Positions 1 through 8,066 of a stretch of 64,000 nt of DNA are shown here, in pieces. Made by a program: the position numbers and the translations under genes. Numbering within the stretch: the stretch's first letter is position 1; each line of letters begins with the position of its first letter. The stretch is taken from NCBI RefSeq assembly GCF_028416575.1, contig NZ_JAMQKB010000004.1:137177-201176 (forward strand), in the 5' to 3' direction. Under the pieces are notes generated by a model that was not told the DNA's origin, searched no databases, and worked only from the letters and a program-made list of their open reading frames with translations. Source of the DNA: Terrihalobacillus insolitus. Its GTDB lineage: Bacteria > Bacillota > Bacilli > Bacillales > Amphibacillaceae.

Positions 1-114
1 CGTGCTTGGTGGAATCCAAACGATTATCTTGGCGTGGATGGAGAAACAATATTGACTAATGATATGTTACAGAACGATGTATTGAAACTGGTTATAAATC
101 AACTGCAAAAGTAA
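1..114 (+). CDS. C-terminal end of an unidentified protein (5' end outside window)
   Basis: An open frame enters from the left edge and stops at TAA 112-114, giving 37 residues beginning RAWWNPNDYLG and ending NQLQK. The W-x-P-N-x-x-LG pattern loosely recalls the C-terminal toxin-binding domain of Xre/MbcA/ParS-type antitoxins, but the fragment is too short to assign. It lies 62 bp before the next gene on the same strand. Confidence 0.4.
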   Translation, partial: RAWWNPNDYLGVDGETILTNDMLQNDVLKLVINQLQK

Positions 115-175
115 TTGTTTGATTTGAAACAATAATGTTCTTTTACTACTATATATCATATGGAGGGAAGCGAAA

Positions 176-573
176 ATGGACAAGCCTTCCATTGGTGCTC
201 TTGAGGATTTGTTAATTGAAGTAAAAGAGCAATCACATGTGTTGAATCGGATGTTTTTCTCTGTTATCAATCAAAAGGTTCGGATGAAATCGGTCATACA
301 GCATACTTGGGCAACCATTCATGAATTTCGGTTGGAATATTCACTATTGGATGGAGAAGAGCCTGATCAGACTATTCAGAAGGTGGCTGGACAGTTATCA
401 CGTATGAGAAGCCTTGTCATGGAGGAAGAATTCATATTGCAATGGAAAAGGAGTATTCAGTTTTCCGTCGTTTTGTAGAACAGTTTGAGAAGAACATTGT
501 ACGAAAACTTTATTTTGAAGATACTGGTGTTTGGTCTGAAAAAGTTGGTGGTCTTCCATGGGCTGCGAAATAA
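176..573 (+). pseudogene. Frameshifted gene of unknown function
   Basis: A good ribosome binding site (GGAGGGAAG) precedes the ATG at 176. The first frame runs about 80 residues, beginning MDKPSIGALEDLL, and would stop at 478. From about position 420 the protein-like reading continues in another frame (residues such as EQFEKNIVRKLYFEDTG) to the TAA at 571-573. A single indel near 415-425 would join them into a protein of about 130 residues. I do not recognise the family. It lies in a row of other broken accessory genes. Confidence 0.45.
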
Positions 574-707
574 TAGAAAAAAGTGAAGTGACCATTCGAA
601 GATATGTTTTTGCAGAAAAGATAAAGGCGTACAAAATCATTAAAAAGTGGTGGGTACCGTTGAGGAAACACAAAAAGTTGTAAAAAAGAAATGAGTGGGG
701 GAAATCA

Positions 708-1082
708 ATGGACAACGAAATACGGCAGGCTGGAATGATTAACCAACGAGTTATTGACTTACTAGGGCTTACAAACGTAAGTCCCAATACCCCCATTTTA
801 GTTGGGACAACCAATGTTGAACACATGAAAAAACACCATCCCAATGACTTTGAACAATATGGTTGTCACCTTGAAGATATTTTGCATTCTCCTACATACG
901 TAGCCAAGCACCCCTCAAACGGATCTATCCAATACATTAAAGTTTATCAAGAGGGGGATGACCACGTCATGGTAGCCGTCCGTATAACAACGAAAGGAAC
1001 TGTGTTTGCTAGGACACTATTTGTTATGTCAGAAAACAAAGTTCAACGATATAAAGAAAGAGGTGCTCTAAAAGAATATTAA
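708..1082 (+). CDS. PBECR-type (probably PBECR3) nuclease-fold domain protein
   Basis: The 124-residue product starts at ATG 708 behind GTGGGGGAAATC. It carries the pattern INQRVIDLLGL, PILVGTTNVEHMKKHHPNDF, then SPTYVAKHP and VAVRITTKGTVFARTLFV. This matches what I know of the phage Barnase-EndoU-ColicinE5/D-RelE-like nuclease domains (PBECR class, best fit PBECR3), which occur in phage polyvalent proteins and toxin-like contexts. The conserved His of the HMKKHHP segment and the SIQYIK strand are visible. There is no signal peptide. It is the only intact-looking gene in this patch. The assignment rests on motif memory, and the nuclease function is family inference. Confidence 0.6.
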   Translation: MDNEIRQAGMINQRVIDLLGLTNVSPNTPILVGTTNVEHMKKHHPNDFEQYGCHLEDILHSPTYVAKHPSNGSIQYIKVYQEGDDHVMVAVRITTKGTVFARTLFVMSENKVQRYKERGALKEY

Positions 1083-1122
1083 ACTTTTAATCATTTTCAA
1101 AAAAAGAAGGAGATATGATTGC

Positions 1123-1631
1123 ATGATCCGTTTGAACCTATTAAAAGCATCAATCAAATACAAGAGACTTTATCCTCACGTGCCTTACCACAATTGCAAC
1201 AACATGAAGTTTATGGCCTCTATCATCGAAGGTATTGATTTTGAACCCTTAAGCCAGTACATCCCAAACTAAACAGACTAAAGAGGAAGAAGTTGAAGAG
1301 AAAGACGATGAAGTTCATATCACCCGTCCTCAATACTTCCACACTGCAACGAAATTAGTGGTTGTCGTTAATGTCGTTGATGCTAGAATAGAAAAAGCTA
1401 ATATAGATATAGAAACAATTGAGAAGTGGAAAAAGGTGGTCAAACCTGTGATCGAGGTGTTAATTGCCATTCTACTTGGGTGGGCAGTAAGTAATGTCCC
1501 TTTACATGAGATGAAATATTGTTAAAACGTTTCAAAATGTAGTGGAGACAATATTCAATTACGATTTAGATGGTGGAGATGTTGAGGATGAATCTTTAAA
1601 TAAAACTCATAGAATAGAGGAGGAAAAATAA
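1123..1631 (+). pseudogene. Multiply frameshifted gene of unknown function with one membrane segment
   Basis: AAGAAGGAG precedes the ATG at 1123. The first frame gives 49 residues (MIRLNLLKASIKYKR...) and stops at 1272. A second frame, open from about 1274 with no start codon, continues with a charged stretch and a hydrophobic helix (VIEVLIAILLGWAV). A third frame then runs (KTFQNVVETIFNYD...) to the TAA at 1629-1631. Two indels near 1265 and 1515 would rebuild one protein of about 165 residues. The stop overlaps the ATG of the next broken gene (TAATG), as in a former operon. The family is not recognised. Confidence 0.5.
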
Positions 1632-1873
1632 TGGACCAATGGCCATTTTTATAGTCGTATGGGAACCCCTGTGGCATATTCTCAAGATGGAACTCATATT
1701 TATCTGTTTAATGGTGAGCCAGTAGGATATTTCGCAAGTGAGTAAATCTATTCCATTTCTGATAAACATCTAGGAATATTTCAAGATGGTTGGGTGCAAG
1801 AGATAATCAAGGTCGAGTCAGAATTATCATCAGAATCCTACTTTTCACAATGATAGAAGATAGGAGTCTATAA
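1631..1873 (+). pseudogene. Decayed 4-fold beta flower domain protein
   Basis: After the ATG at 1631 the gene shifts frame and reads FYSRMGTPVAYSQDGTHIYL, FNGEPVGYF, then a TAA stop at 1743-1745. It continues in frame as IYSISDKHLGIFQDGWV, then shifts again to RDNQGRV. This repeated FYxxxGxPVAY / LFNGEPVGY / IYSxxxKHLGxFxDGW pattern is typical of small bacterial 4-fold beta flower proteins, which often accompany toxin or phage-related loci. At least two frameshifts and one nonsense codon make it non-functional. Confidence 0.6.
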
Positions 1874-1885
1874 AACTATAACAGC

Positions 1886-2065
1886 AAAAAAGGCCATGGA
1901 ATTTATCCATGACCTTTCGTCTTCGAAGGAATCTAAGGCAGGGTGGCAATCCTGCATCTCCTAACTTTGGGTGACGGCTGCCTGTTCCGTCCTCAAAGAT
2001 TCCTTCTCTTTAGTTTTATGCAATTTTAGTTCACAATATACTCTGAAGTGAAACTAACTTCTTCT
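1886..2065 (-). ncRNA. Structured small RNA of unassigned class
   Basis: The minus strand has a near-consensus promoter (TTGCAT, 17 bp, TATAAT), a structured transcript of about 180 nt, and a terminator hairpin (GGTCATGGA / TCCATGGCC followed by six T). The core is closed by a perfect 10-bp stem (GAAGGAATCT at 2007-1998 with AGATTCCTTC at 1934-1925). It contains two 5-bp hairpins, GACGG/CCGTC and GCAGG/CCTGC. Their loops (AACAGGCAG and ATTGCCAC) can pair through GGCAG with TTGCC, while AGGCAG can instead pair with CTGCCT further 3'. I could not match it to a riboswitch or known RNA class. It could be a riboswitch-like leader cut off from its gene by the insertion sequence, or a trans-acting RNA. 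Confidence 0.5.
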
Positions 2066-2071
2066 AAAATC

Positions 2072-2100
2072 ATTATAAACGTAACAGATAGTGAATGCAA
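2072..2100 (-). promoter_or_regulatory. Promoter of the structured RNA
   Basis: On the minus strand TTGCAT (2100-2095) and TATAAT (2077-2072) are separated by 17 bp, a near-consensus housekeeping promoter. It fires toward the structured RNA and lies only 9 bp from the left target duplication of the insertion sequence. Confidence 0.6.
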
Positions 2101-2108
2101 GACATCAC

Positions 2109-2131
2109 AGAGGAATGCAGAGCTGACGCAT
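2109..2131 (+). repeat. Left end of the insertion sequence: 9-bp target duplication plus terminal inverted repeat
   Basis: AGAGGAATG (2109-2117) is repeated exactly at 4938-4946. It is followed by the inverted repeat CAGAGCTGACGCAT (2118-2131), which matches the inverted right end CAGAACTGACGCAT at 13 of 14 positions. Confidence 0.85.
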
Positions 2132-2352
2132 AAAAAATATTAAAAATCTCGCGAAGTGCTCATATTACTTTTAAAAAATTTCGTGACCACGAAATTAAAT
2201 TTTTAAGAAAAAATTGCTAGGAGTTTAGTTTATCCATCACATTCCTCCCATATTTTTTACCCTTTTTTACACACAAGTAGCCAGCCTATCGTGATTCAAT
2301 AAACCACGGAAAGGACAGCCATGCTTATTTGTAATATCGGCGGGTGTTTTTT

Positions 2353-3885
2353 TCATCCACAAACCAACCGCAACTGATATTTCGATTTAATCAGATTGCG
2401 AATCCTATCTGTGTCCAATGATCTTTCGCTCATGACACGATAAATCTTAGTAATGAAGCCTTGAATACCAACTTCTTTTACATGATCATGTAGTGATTCC
2501 ATATGAAGTGCCATTTCGTTTACCAGGCGGGCAATATGCATTAAATAATGATATCCCTTCATGGCATCCCAATCATAAGAAAAAATGTGTTCATACTGAT
2601 ATCCTTGATGTTTTTCTTTTAAAATATTATTCTCATGTAACCAACGATTTCGAGCATACAAATTGCAACGCTCGTGGACATTTTTCTGATTTATAGGCGT
2701 ACTCGAAATCCAGGCATAGCGTGAGGCTTGCATCTCGATTTGCCCTTCTTTATTGACCTCCTCCCAACGTTCTTCACAAATGACAACATGCACGGTCTGG
2801 ACTTTTGAATCATTTAATCCGTAGTTATATTCGATATCATTGACCCAGCGGAAGTGTTGATCCCGACCTTTCCATATTTGTACATGGGTGAAGTCCCGAC
2901 TCGCATCCAAAGATAATAGACCGTTCACGTCCTTCCATACCGATGGGAGAGATTTATCTTTGAACACAATCATAAATTGCCATTTGTTTCTGCGGCACGC
3001 CTCTAAGACAGGACCGTTAGCGTACAGCCCATCCAATAAAAGTGTCATTGGCAGTTTTGGGAAGTGCTTTTTTAGTTGCTTCGTCAGTCGGTGAAACGCC
3101 TTTATTTCACAATCCTGTTTCCAATCCTCGTACTTCTCAATGGCTTCCAGTTCCTTGCTGTTTTCTAAAAACTCACTCGCAAGGGGTAATACCATTCCAT
3201 TAGAAAATACGAGAACAGCCTCCAATACATATGCATAATACTGATACTCCCCGCCACTTCCTTTGATTTTTCGGCGAAGGTATTTCTCATCCCATTGTTC
3301 CTTCATCGTATACTTTTGCGTTCCATCAACCGCAACAAGATAACGCTTGTTGTATAACAAATCTTGGAACATCTTATTACGTATCAACTTCTTAAGCAAC
3401 CCAACGTAGGTCTTTTTTATTTGTTCAACTTCTATTTTTTCTAGGAGACGACATAACGTATCTTGGTGTGGCATGTCTTCTAGTTCTGGGTAAATGCCCC
3501 GCAAGTTTTCCAGTAGCTGCGGTCCCGTCATGCCTTGGTTTGTTTTTCGGCGTGATGTCATTTGGAACACAAACATAAAAATACCATAAATCATCAGCAC
3601 CGTTATTTTATGCCTGACTTTCTTTGGACTCCTTGGATCAGGTATTTTCCCCAATTTTTTTAGTAGGCCTGGCAGTAGCCGCCCGTATACTTTGATTTTT
3701 TCTTCTATTGTCAACTGAATCATTTGTTGTTCTTCTTCTGGTGTTTTTGAGGAGCACTTGCGGTTGGGTAGTGTCTGGGTTGGTGGATAGTTCTTTCCTT
3801 GCTGCTTCTTCCGCTCACGTAGTTCCTGCTGTTTTCTTTTTCGTGCCGCACGGTTAAGGGCGATGTCTGAGTTATTGATGCTCAT
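2353..3885 (-). CDS. DDE transposase, ISNCY-like
   Basis: The 510-residue product has a basic N-terminus (RAARKRKQQELRERKKQQ), then KIPDPRSPKKVRHK typical of DDE_Tnp_1-associated transposases. Candidate acidic catalytic positions lie in LVAVDGTQKY and LLLDGLYANG, and a C-terminal segment (RWLHENNILKEKHQGYQYEH) supplies the conserved Glu region. Its ATG overlaps the TAA of the upstream DUF4338 gene by one base (TAATG), indicating translational coupling. The frame is uninterrupted. The exact IS family needs database comparison. Confidence 0.8.
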   Translation of the reverse strand: MSINNSDIALNRAARKRKQQELRERKKQQGKNYPPTQTLPNRKCSSKTPEEEQQMIQLTIEEKIKVYGRLLPGLLKKLGKIPDPRSPKKVRHKITVLMIYGIFMFVFQMTSRRKTNQGMTGPQLLENLRGIYPELEDMPHQDTLCRLLEKIEVEQIKKTYVGLLKKLIRNKMFQDLLYNKRYLVAVDGTQKYTMKEQWDEKYLRRKIKGSGGEYQYYAYVLEAVLVFSNGMVLPLASEFLENSKELEAIEKYEDWKQDCEIKAFHRLTKQLKKHFPKLPMTLLLDGLYANGPVLEACRRNKWQFMIVFKDKSLPSVWKDVNGLLSLDASRDFTHVQIWKGRDQHFRWVNDIEYNYGLNDSKVQTVHVVICEERWEEVNKEGQIEMQASRYAWISSTPINQKNVHERCNLYARNRWLHENNILKEKHQGYQYEHIFSYDWDAMKGYHYLMHIARLVNEMALHMESLHDHVKEVGIQGFITKIYRVMSERSLDTDRIRNLIKSKYQLRLVCG

Positions 3886-4799
3886 TAGTCGACACCGCCT
3901 TTTGCGGACAGAATGTCTCGGAAGTCTGAGCGTAGTGGGTACATATAAATGCGCTTTGGGGTAGAGGGATATTGTTTATTTCGATCCATTCTTCCCCGCC
4001 CAGCCGTTTGTCCGACTTCCGTCCAATTGGCAGCTTGGTAACATGTGCCTTTATAATGTTCCATATCTACAAAGGTTTCAAGAAGCACTGGGGCATAGCC
4101 ATATCGCTCCCACCAATCTGTAGGAATCTGTTTGGCTACCAATGCCAAAGCATGACTCGCTAAATTCTTGATTCGAACCCATGGGAAAATAAGAAATCGT
4201 GTATTATTGACGATCAAGTGGAGACGCTGAGCCCGATCAGTCTCATTCCACCCAATCCACTGATCTCGATCAGCTAATGCCCAAGCAGATGCGGAAAATA
4301 ACAGTGCACCTAGATAGCGAGAGCCTTCTGAAGTTGATCCAGTGATAAAATAACGTTGATAAGCCCCAAATGGCCGTCTGTAGCCCAATTTGTGATACCG
4401 CTCAACATACTCATTCCATAACTTTCTACTTTCTTTTGTTGCTGCGATTTCCAAGTGAACAGGGGTAACATCGGATACACTTCCCTGTATGACATTCCCA
4501 GGCTCCGTCTGCCACCCTAGTTGAACTACTTCCTTACGACGTTTCGTGCGGAATTGTATCTCAGGAAGGTCAATTTGTCCTTCAGCTTCTAGTTTCTTCA
4601 AAAGACTTTTACTTGAAGCAATTTTGTATTTACCTTTTGGTGTAAACCAATCGAGTCCTTCACATATAGTCAAGGCCAATTCATTAAAACTAAGCTGCGG
4701 AAACAATTCAATTGTTTCTTTAACGTCATCAAGTTCGGCTTGAGTAAATATACGTCCGCATAACAATCTAGTATCTTTTTCAGAATCTATGGACATCAT
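3885..4799 (-). CDS. DUF4338 (DruA-like) protein carried by the insertion sequence
   Basis: The product is 304 residues from the ATG at 4799, preceded by AAGGAGGGGAAC. A further in-frame ATG lies upstream but without a better site. The N-terminal third (QAELDDVKETIELFPQLSFN ... GLDWFTPKGK) is the helical region of DUF4338. The rest (YHKLGYRRPFGAYQRYFI, LGALLFSASAWALADRDQWI, NNTRFLIFPWV, ANWTEVGQTAGRGRMDR) matches the family core. DUF4338 is the family of DruA of the Druantia anti-phage system, but many members sit alone or beside transposases, as here. A role in transposition or target handling is more likely than stand-alone defence, since no other Druantia gene is present. Confidence 0.8.
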   Translation of the reverse strand: MMSIDSEKDTRLLCGRIFTQAELDDVKETIELFPQLSFNELALTICEGLDWFTPKGKYKIASSKSLLKKLEAEGQIDLPEIQFRTKRRKEVVQLGWQTEPGNVIQGSVSDVTPVHLEIAATKESRKLWNEYVERYHKLGYRRPFGAYQRYFITGSTSEGSRYLGALLFSASAWALADRDQWIGWNETDRAQRLHLIVNNTRFLIFPWVRIKNLASHALALVAKQIPTDWWERYGYAPVLLETFVDMEHYKGTCYQAANWTEVGQTAGRGRMDRNKQYPSTPKRIYMYPLRSDFRDILSAKGGVD

Positions 4800-4923
4800 G
4801 TTCCCCTCCTTAGAGTATCCCACTCAATTGTCCCATATCTTGAAAAAGAAGTCCAGACTTGTTTTGCGAAAAAATTTATTTAATTATTTCTCTAACCCTT
4901 ACCACTCATGACTCGAAAATTTC

Positions 4924-4946
4924 ATGCGTCAGTTCTGAGAGGAATG
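4924..4946 (-). repeat. Right end of the insertion sequence: terminal inverted repeat plus 9-bp target duplication
   Basis: ATGCGTCAGTTCTG (4924-4937) is the inverted copy of the left end, followed by the second AGAGGAATG (4938-4946). Confidence 0.85.
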
Positions 4947-5056
4947 GGTTTAACAGCAGGTCTAGCACTCAATCGACATGGTTTAAAGTTTAACTTAGAA
5001 AGACTGGAGTAACAATAGCCTGCTTTATACCAGACATTTTAAGTGGCATTTTGGAT

Positions 5057-5245
5057 ATAGAGAGTAAACGAATAGACAAGTTTGTTAGAGTATTGGAGAA
5101 AAATTAATTCAGCAAATTATAAAAGGTCAAAAAACAGCCACATGTTCACCCAAAGAATTATACACTGATGGAGAACTTAAAGAGTTATATCAAATAAAAG
5201 GGAAATATGTGACTGTAATGGATAAAAGTAATGAACCATTAAGGA
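5057..5245 (+). pseudogene. ASCH-domain gene remnant
   Basis: One frame reads IESKRIDKFVRVLEKN. After a single-base shift the next reads KLIQQIIKGQKTATCSPKEL and then YQIKGKYVTVMDKSNEPLR before similarity ends at about 5245. The G-x-KTAT segment and the KYVTVxDxxxxP strand are characteristic of ASCH (RNA-binding-like) domains of the PUA fold. The gene lacks its start, is frameshifted and has lost its C-terminal half. The region 4947-5346 holds no intact gene. Confidence 0.55.
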
Positions 5246-5346
5246 CGAGCTCTATCAATTACCGGCCTCGTTCGCGCTCTCATCCCCTTGATGAGGAGGT
5301 GTTTGCAGTACATCAAGTGATCCAGCCTATTTTTTGTCTCCCCAAG

Positions 5347-6018
5347 CTATTTGTTTTTTTCATTCCGAAGATCCACAATAATCCGTAACCCAATCAAACT
5401 AACGAGTAGCCATGCCCCACCAGCAGCAAATCCAGCTAATACATCACTCGGATAATGTACCCCGAGATAAACTCTGCTTAGACCGATCATAAAAATTACC
5501 AAAGCTGCCAGTATGCCAATTCCAATCTTTATATTTTTCTTTTCAACAAAAAGGATTAGAAAATAGCCAATCATACCGAAAAAGATAATAGATCCCATTG
5601 CATGGCCACTCGGAAAGCTGTACCCTGATACATCAATTAATCTTAAAACGTTAGGTCTTTGTCGCTGAAAAATCCACTTGAGTAATTGGTTAAAAAGCCC
5701 TCCACCTGCACTAGCAAAAAATAAAAACAAAGCTTCCCACTTTTTCTTTTGCCATACCATCAAAATACTAGAAAGGATCACCAAAAAAATAATTGTGTTG
5801 ACCGACCCAATGAAAGTGAAAAATTTCATGATCCATGTTAATTGAGGATTGATCCATGCTTGTACCCAATCCATCACCATAACGTCGAACTTAAATAGTT
5901 CTTTTTCTAGTAGTTCATCTGCGAACTTTGCAAAAGTGTACGTAAATATGGACAAAAAAATGAGGGAAAAGAAAAGAAACCTATTTGTAGCTAGTGTGAA
6001 CGTCCTTTTATTTAACAT
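5347..6018 (-). CDS. PAP2-family membrane phosphatase
   Basis: The 223-residue multi-pass membrane protein begins at ATG 6018 behind AAGGAG. All three phosphatidic acid phosphatase type 2 motifs are present: KWIFQRQRP (residues 114-122), PSGH (136-139) and SRVYLGVHYPSD (181-192) with the catalytic histidine pair. Such enzymes remove phosphate from lipid phosphates such as phosphatidylglycerophosphate or undecaprenyl pyrophosphate on the outer face of the membrane. The substrate here is not determinable. It stands alone, with a dispersed repeat on its upstream side. Confidence 0.9.
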   Translation of the reverse strand: MLNKRTFTLATNRFLFFSLIFLSIFTYTFAKFADELLEKELFKFDVMVMDWVQAWINPQLTWIMKFFTFIGSVNTIIFLVILSSILMVWQKKKWEALFLFFASAGGGLFNQLLKWIFQRQRPNVLRLIDVSGYSFPSGHAMGSIIFFGMIGYFLILFVEKKNIKIGIGILAALVIFMIGLSRVYLGVHYPSDVLAGFAAGGAWLLVSLIGLRIIVDLRNEKNK

Positions 6019-6060
6019 GTTATAGCTCCTTATTGCTAAGTATGCATTTTTTTATTTTAA

Positions 6061-6216
6061 GAGGTTGTTCAAAAAGTCACCAAATGATAAGCGGCGCATT
6101 TCTTCGTTGGCTTGTTTTTCCGTTGCTCACGTATTAAAAGCATACGCTGCGCTACTCAAAACTACGCCGCCTCGACCTGCTTGCTTCTAATTTGCCGACT
6201 TTTTGAACACGCACTT
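6061..6216 (+). repeat. Dispersed MITE-like repeat, copy 1 (full)
   Basis: The element begins GAGGTTGTTCAAAAAGTC and ends GACTTTTTGAACACGCAC, with perfect 12-bp inverted ends and a conserved interior (CCAAATGATAAGCGGCGCAT ... CCTCGACCTGCTTGCTTC). Other copies lie at 17982, 25389, 29676 (inverted), 36410, 51742 and 62911. It has no coding capacity of its own. Confidence 0.8.
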
Positions 6217-6377
6217 TAAATGAAACACCCTCTAAACACGAAGGAAGTTATCCTTCATTATTATTCTATATGTTACACTAAAAATCATTCCCATCATTTA
6301 ATGGGTTGCTACTTTCGGATACTTTCAGTAGTATAGAAAAGTGAACAAGTAGGTATTGCTTTGAAAAGAGGGTTATC

Positions 6378-7439
6378 ATGAATAAAACATCCATTTACGG
6401 ATTTACATTAGAACAACTAACTGCCTGGCTTATCGAGCGCGGGCAACAGAAATTTAGGGCAAAGCAGATTTGGGATTGGTTGTATAAGAAACGGGTAACA
6501 GCATTCTCTAGTATGACAAACCTTAATCAGGAATGTTTGAACTTGCTAGAGGAAAACTTTTATATCCAAACATTGACAGAGGATATAAAGCAGGAGTCTA
6601 AGGATGGTACGATTAAATTTTTGTTCAAGTTACAGGATGGAAATTTAATTGAAACTGTCTTAATGCGGTTTAATTACGGATTATCTGTTTGTGTGACAAC
6701 ACAGGTAGGCTGCAACATTGGATGTACGTTTTGTGCTAGTGGTTTATTAACGAAAAGCCGAGATTTGTCCAGTGGTGAAATTGTCGAACAAATTATGAAC
6801 GTCCAACACCATTTAGATGAAGTGGGGCAGGGTGAACGAGTGAGCCATATTGTTGTAATGGGAATTGGTGAGCCATTTGACAATTTCAATAACATGGTAG
6901 ATTTCTTACGTGTCGTCAATGATCAAAAAGGGCTTTCCATTGGTGCAAGACACATCACTGTATCGACAAGTGGCCTAGCACACAAAATATATGAGTTTGC
7001 AGACATTGATTTGCAGGTGAATTTAGCGGTATCTTTGCATGCACCAAATAACGAGCTTCGTACCCGTATTATGAAAATTAACAAAGCATTCCCGCTAGAA
7101 AAATTAATGCCAGCAATCGATTACTATTTAGAAAAAACGAACCGTAGAATCACATTTGAATATATTTTATTAAAAGACGTAAACGACCATAAAGAAGAGG
7201 CAAGACAATTAGTCAAACTTTTAAGTGATAAACGTCATCTATCCTACGTGAACTTAATTCCTTATAATCCTGTTGATGAACACAATCAATACGATCGAAG
7301 TGAAAAAGAAGCAATCCTTGGTTTCTATGAAGTATTGTTAACAAACGGGATAAAGTGTGGTGTCCGTACAGAACACGGCACAGATATCGATGCAGCATGT
7401 GGACAACTAAGGAGCAAACAGATTAAAAAAGCGACCTAA
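6378..7439 (+). CDS. rlmN: 23S rRNA (adenine-2503-C2) methyltransferase RlmN
   Basis: The 353-residue radical SAM enzyme methylates A2503 of 23S rRNA (and A37 of some tRNAs) in the cytoplasm. Visible marks are the N-terminal [11 protein letters not shown] helix region, the cluster motif CNIGCTFC (Cys112, 116, 119), [18 protein letters not shown], and the methyl-accepting cysteine in DIDAACGQL (Cys341). The sequence VCVTTQVGC around the cluster is RlmN-like and unlike Cfr. The start ATG 6378 follows GAGGG. It is monocistronic with a strong terminator. Bacilli often carry a second rlmN near the cell-division genes, so this may be a paralogue. Confidence 0.92.
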   Translation: MNKTSIYGFTLEQLTAWLIERGQQKFRAKQIWDWLYKKRVTAFSSMTNLNQECLNLLEENFYIQTLTEDIKQESKDGTIKFLFKLQDGNLIETVLMRFNYGLSVCVTTQVGCNIGCTFCASGLLTKSRDLSSGEIVEQIMNVQHHLDEVGQGERVSHIVVMGIGEPFDNFNNMVDFLRVVNDQKGLSIGARHITVSTSGLAHKIYEFADIDLQVNLAVSLHAPNNELRTRIMKINKAFPLEKLMPAIDYYLEKTNRRITFEYILLKDVNDHKEEARQLVKLLSDKRHLSYVNLIPYNPVDEHNQYDRSEKEAILGFYEVLLTNGIKCGVRTEHGTDIDAACGQLRSKQIKKAT

Positions 7440-7462
7440 GCCAACTCAAACATATTGAACTT

Positions 7463-7498
7463 AAAAAAGCGTATCCATGCAAGTGGATACGCTTTTTT
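7463..7498 (+). terminator. Rho-independent terminator after rlmN
   Basis: A GCGTATCCA / TGGATACGC stem is flanked by A-run and T-run (AAAAAA...TTTTTT), 24 bp after the rlmN stop. It could act in both directions. Confidence 0.85.
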
Positions 7499-7628
7499 AA
7501 CAGATAAGAAAGTATACAGCTTTGGCGTTTCGCTATCTAGCTTCATCTTCTCAAGGTATTAGCCAGTCTTTATCGTGTAAAGAACTCCTCTCTACAAGGC
7601 TTGCATAAACTTGTCAGATTGATTAAAA

Positions 7629-7896
7629 GCCGATGAAGGACAAATCCCGCGCATTTGAGCAAAGAAAAGAGGTTCATAGAGCCGATGAAGGACAAATCCC
7701 GCGCATTTGAGCGAAAAAAGTGGTTCATAGAGCTGATGAAGGACAAATCCCCCGCATTCGAGCGAAAAAAGAGGTTCATAGAGCTGATGAAGGGCAAATC
7801 CCCCGCATTTGAGCAAAGAAAAGAGGTTCATAGAGCCGATGAAGGACAAATCCCCCGCATTTGAGCGAAAAAAGTGGTTCATAAAGCCGATGAAGG
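7629..7896. repeat. Tandem repeat array, 51-52 bp units
   Basis: Five full copies and one partial copy of a unit beginning GCCGATGAAGGACAAATCCC start at 7629, 7681, 7732, 7783, 7835 and 7886. Units differ at a few positions (CCGATG/CTGATG, CCGCGC/CCCCGC, CAAAGAAAAGAGG/CGAAAAAAGTGG). There are no unique spacers, so it is not CRISPR. Frames read through it on both strands by periodicity only. It fills most of the 7504-8066 gap. Confidence 0.9.
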
Positions 7897-8066
7897 TACT
7901 TTTTGCTTTTTAAATGATAATAAGTTTCCTGAACTAAAGTTATAACTTCTCCACTTCAACCTTCTTTCTCCTGATTTTGAATTTTTTGGACAAAAATTGT
8001 AATACAACTACTCCTAATGGTCCATATTAAGACAAAAGCAGAAAAAGAGGAGTTGAGTGTTAGCAT

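Larger units (their letters stand above)
2118..4937. mobile_element. Complete 2.8-kb insertion sequence with transposase and DUF4338/DruA-like gene
   Basis: The element is bounded by terminal inverted repeats (CAGAGCTGACGCAT / CAGAACTGACGCAT) and flanked by an exact 9-bp direct target duplication (AGAGGAATG). It contains two overlapping minus-strand genes: a DUF4338 protein and a DDE transposase of a non-classical (ISNCY-like) group. Both frames are intact and the target duplication is perfect, so the insertion is probably recent and the element may be active. It landed in an already decayed accessory patch. Confidence 0.85.

Noticed and set aside
1935..1990. T-box-like word AGGGTGGCA on the plus strand
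   Set aside because: Only part of the T-box consensus matches, there is no specifier stem or downstream synthetase or amino acid gene, and promoter and T-run favour the minus strand.
3885..4799. A Druantia defence system
   Set aside because: Only a DruA-family gene is present, it is inside an insertion sequence, and no druE-type helicase or other Druantia gene is nearby.
6378..7439. Cfr-type antibiotic resistance methyltransferase
   Set aside because: Sequence around the cluster ([19 protein letters not shown]) and the remainder follow RlmN, not Cfr.
7570..7882. Open frames on both strands through the 51-52 bp repeats
   Set aside because: They exist because the repeat unit lacks stops in those frames; no ribosome binding site and no sensible protein composition.
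7629..7896. Possible CRISPR array
   Set aside because: Units abut each other with no unique spacers and no cas genes are nearby.
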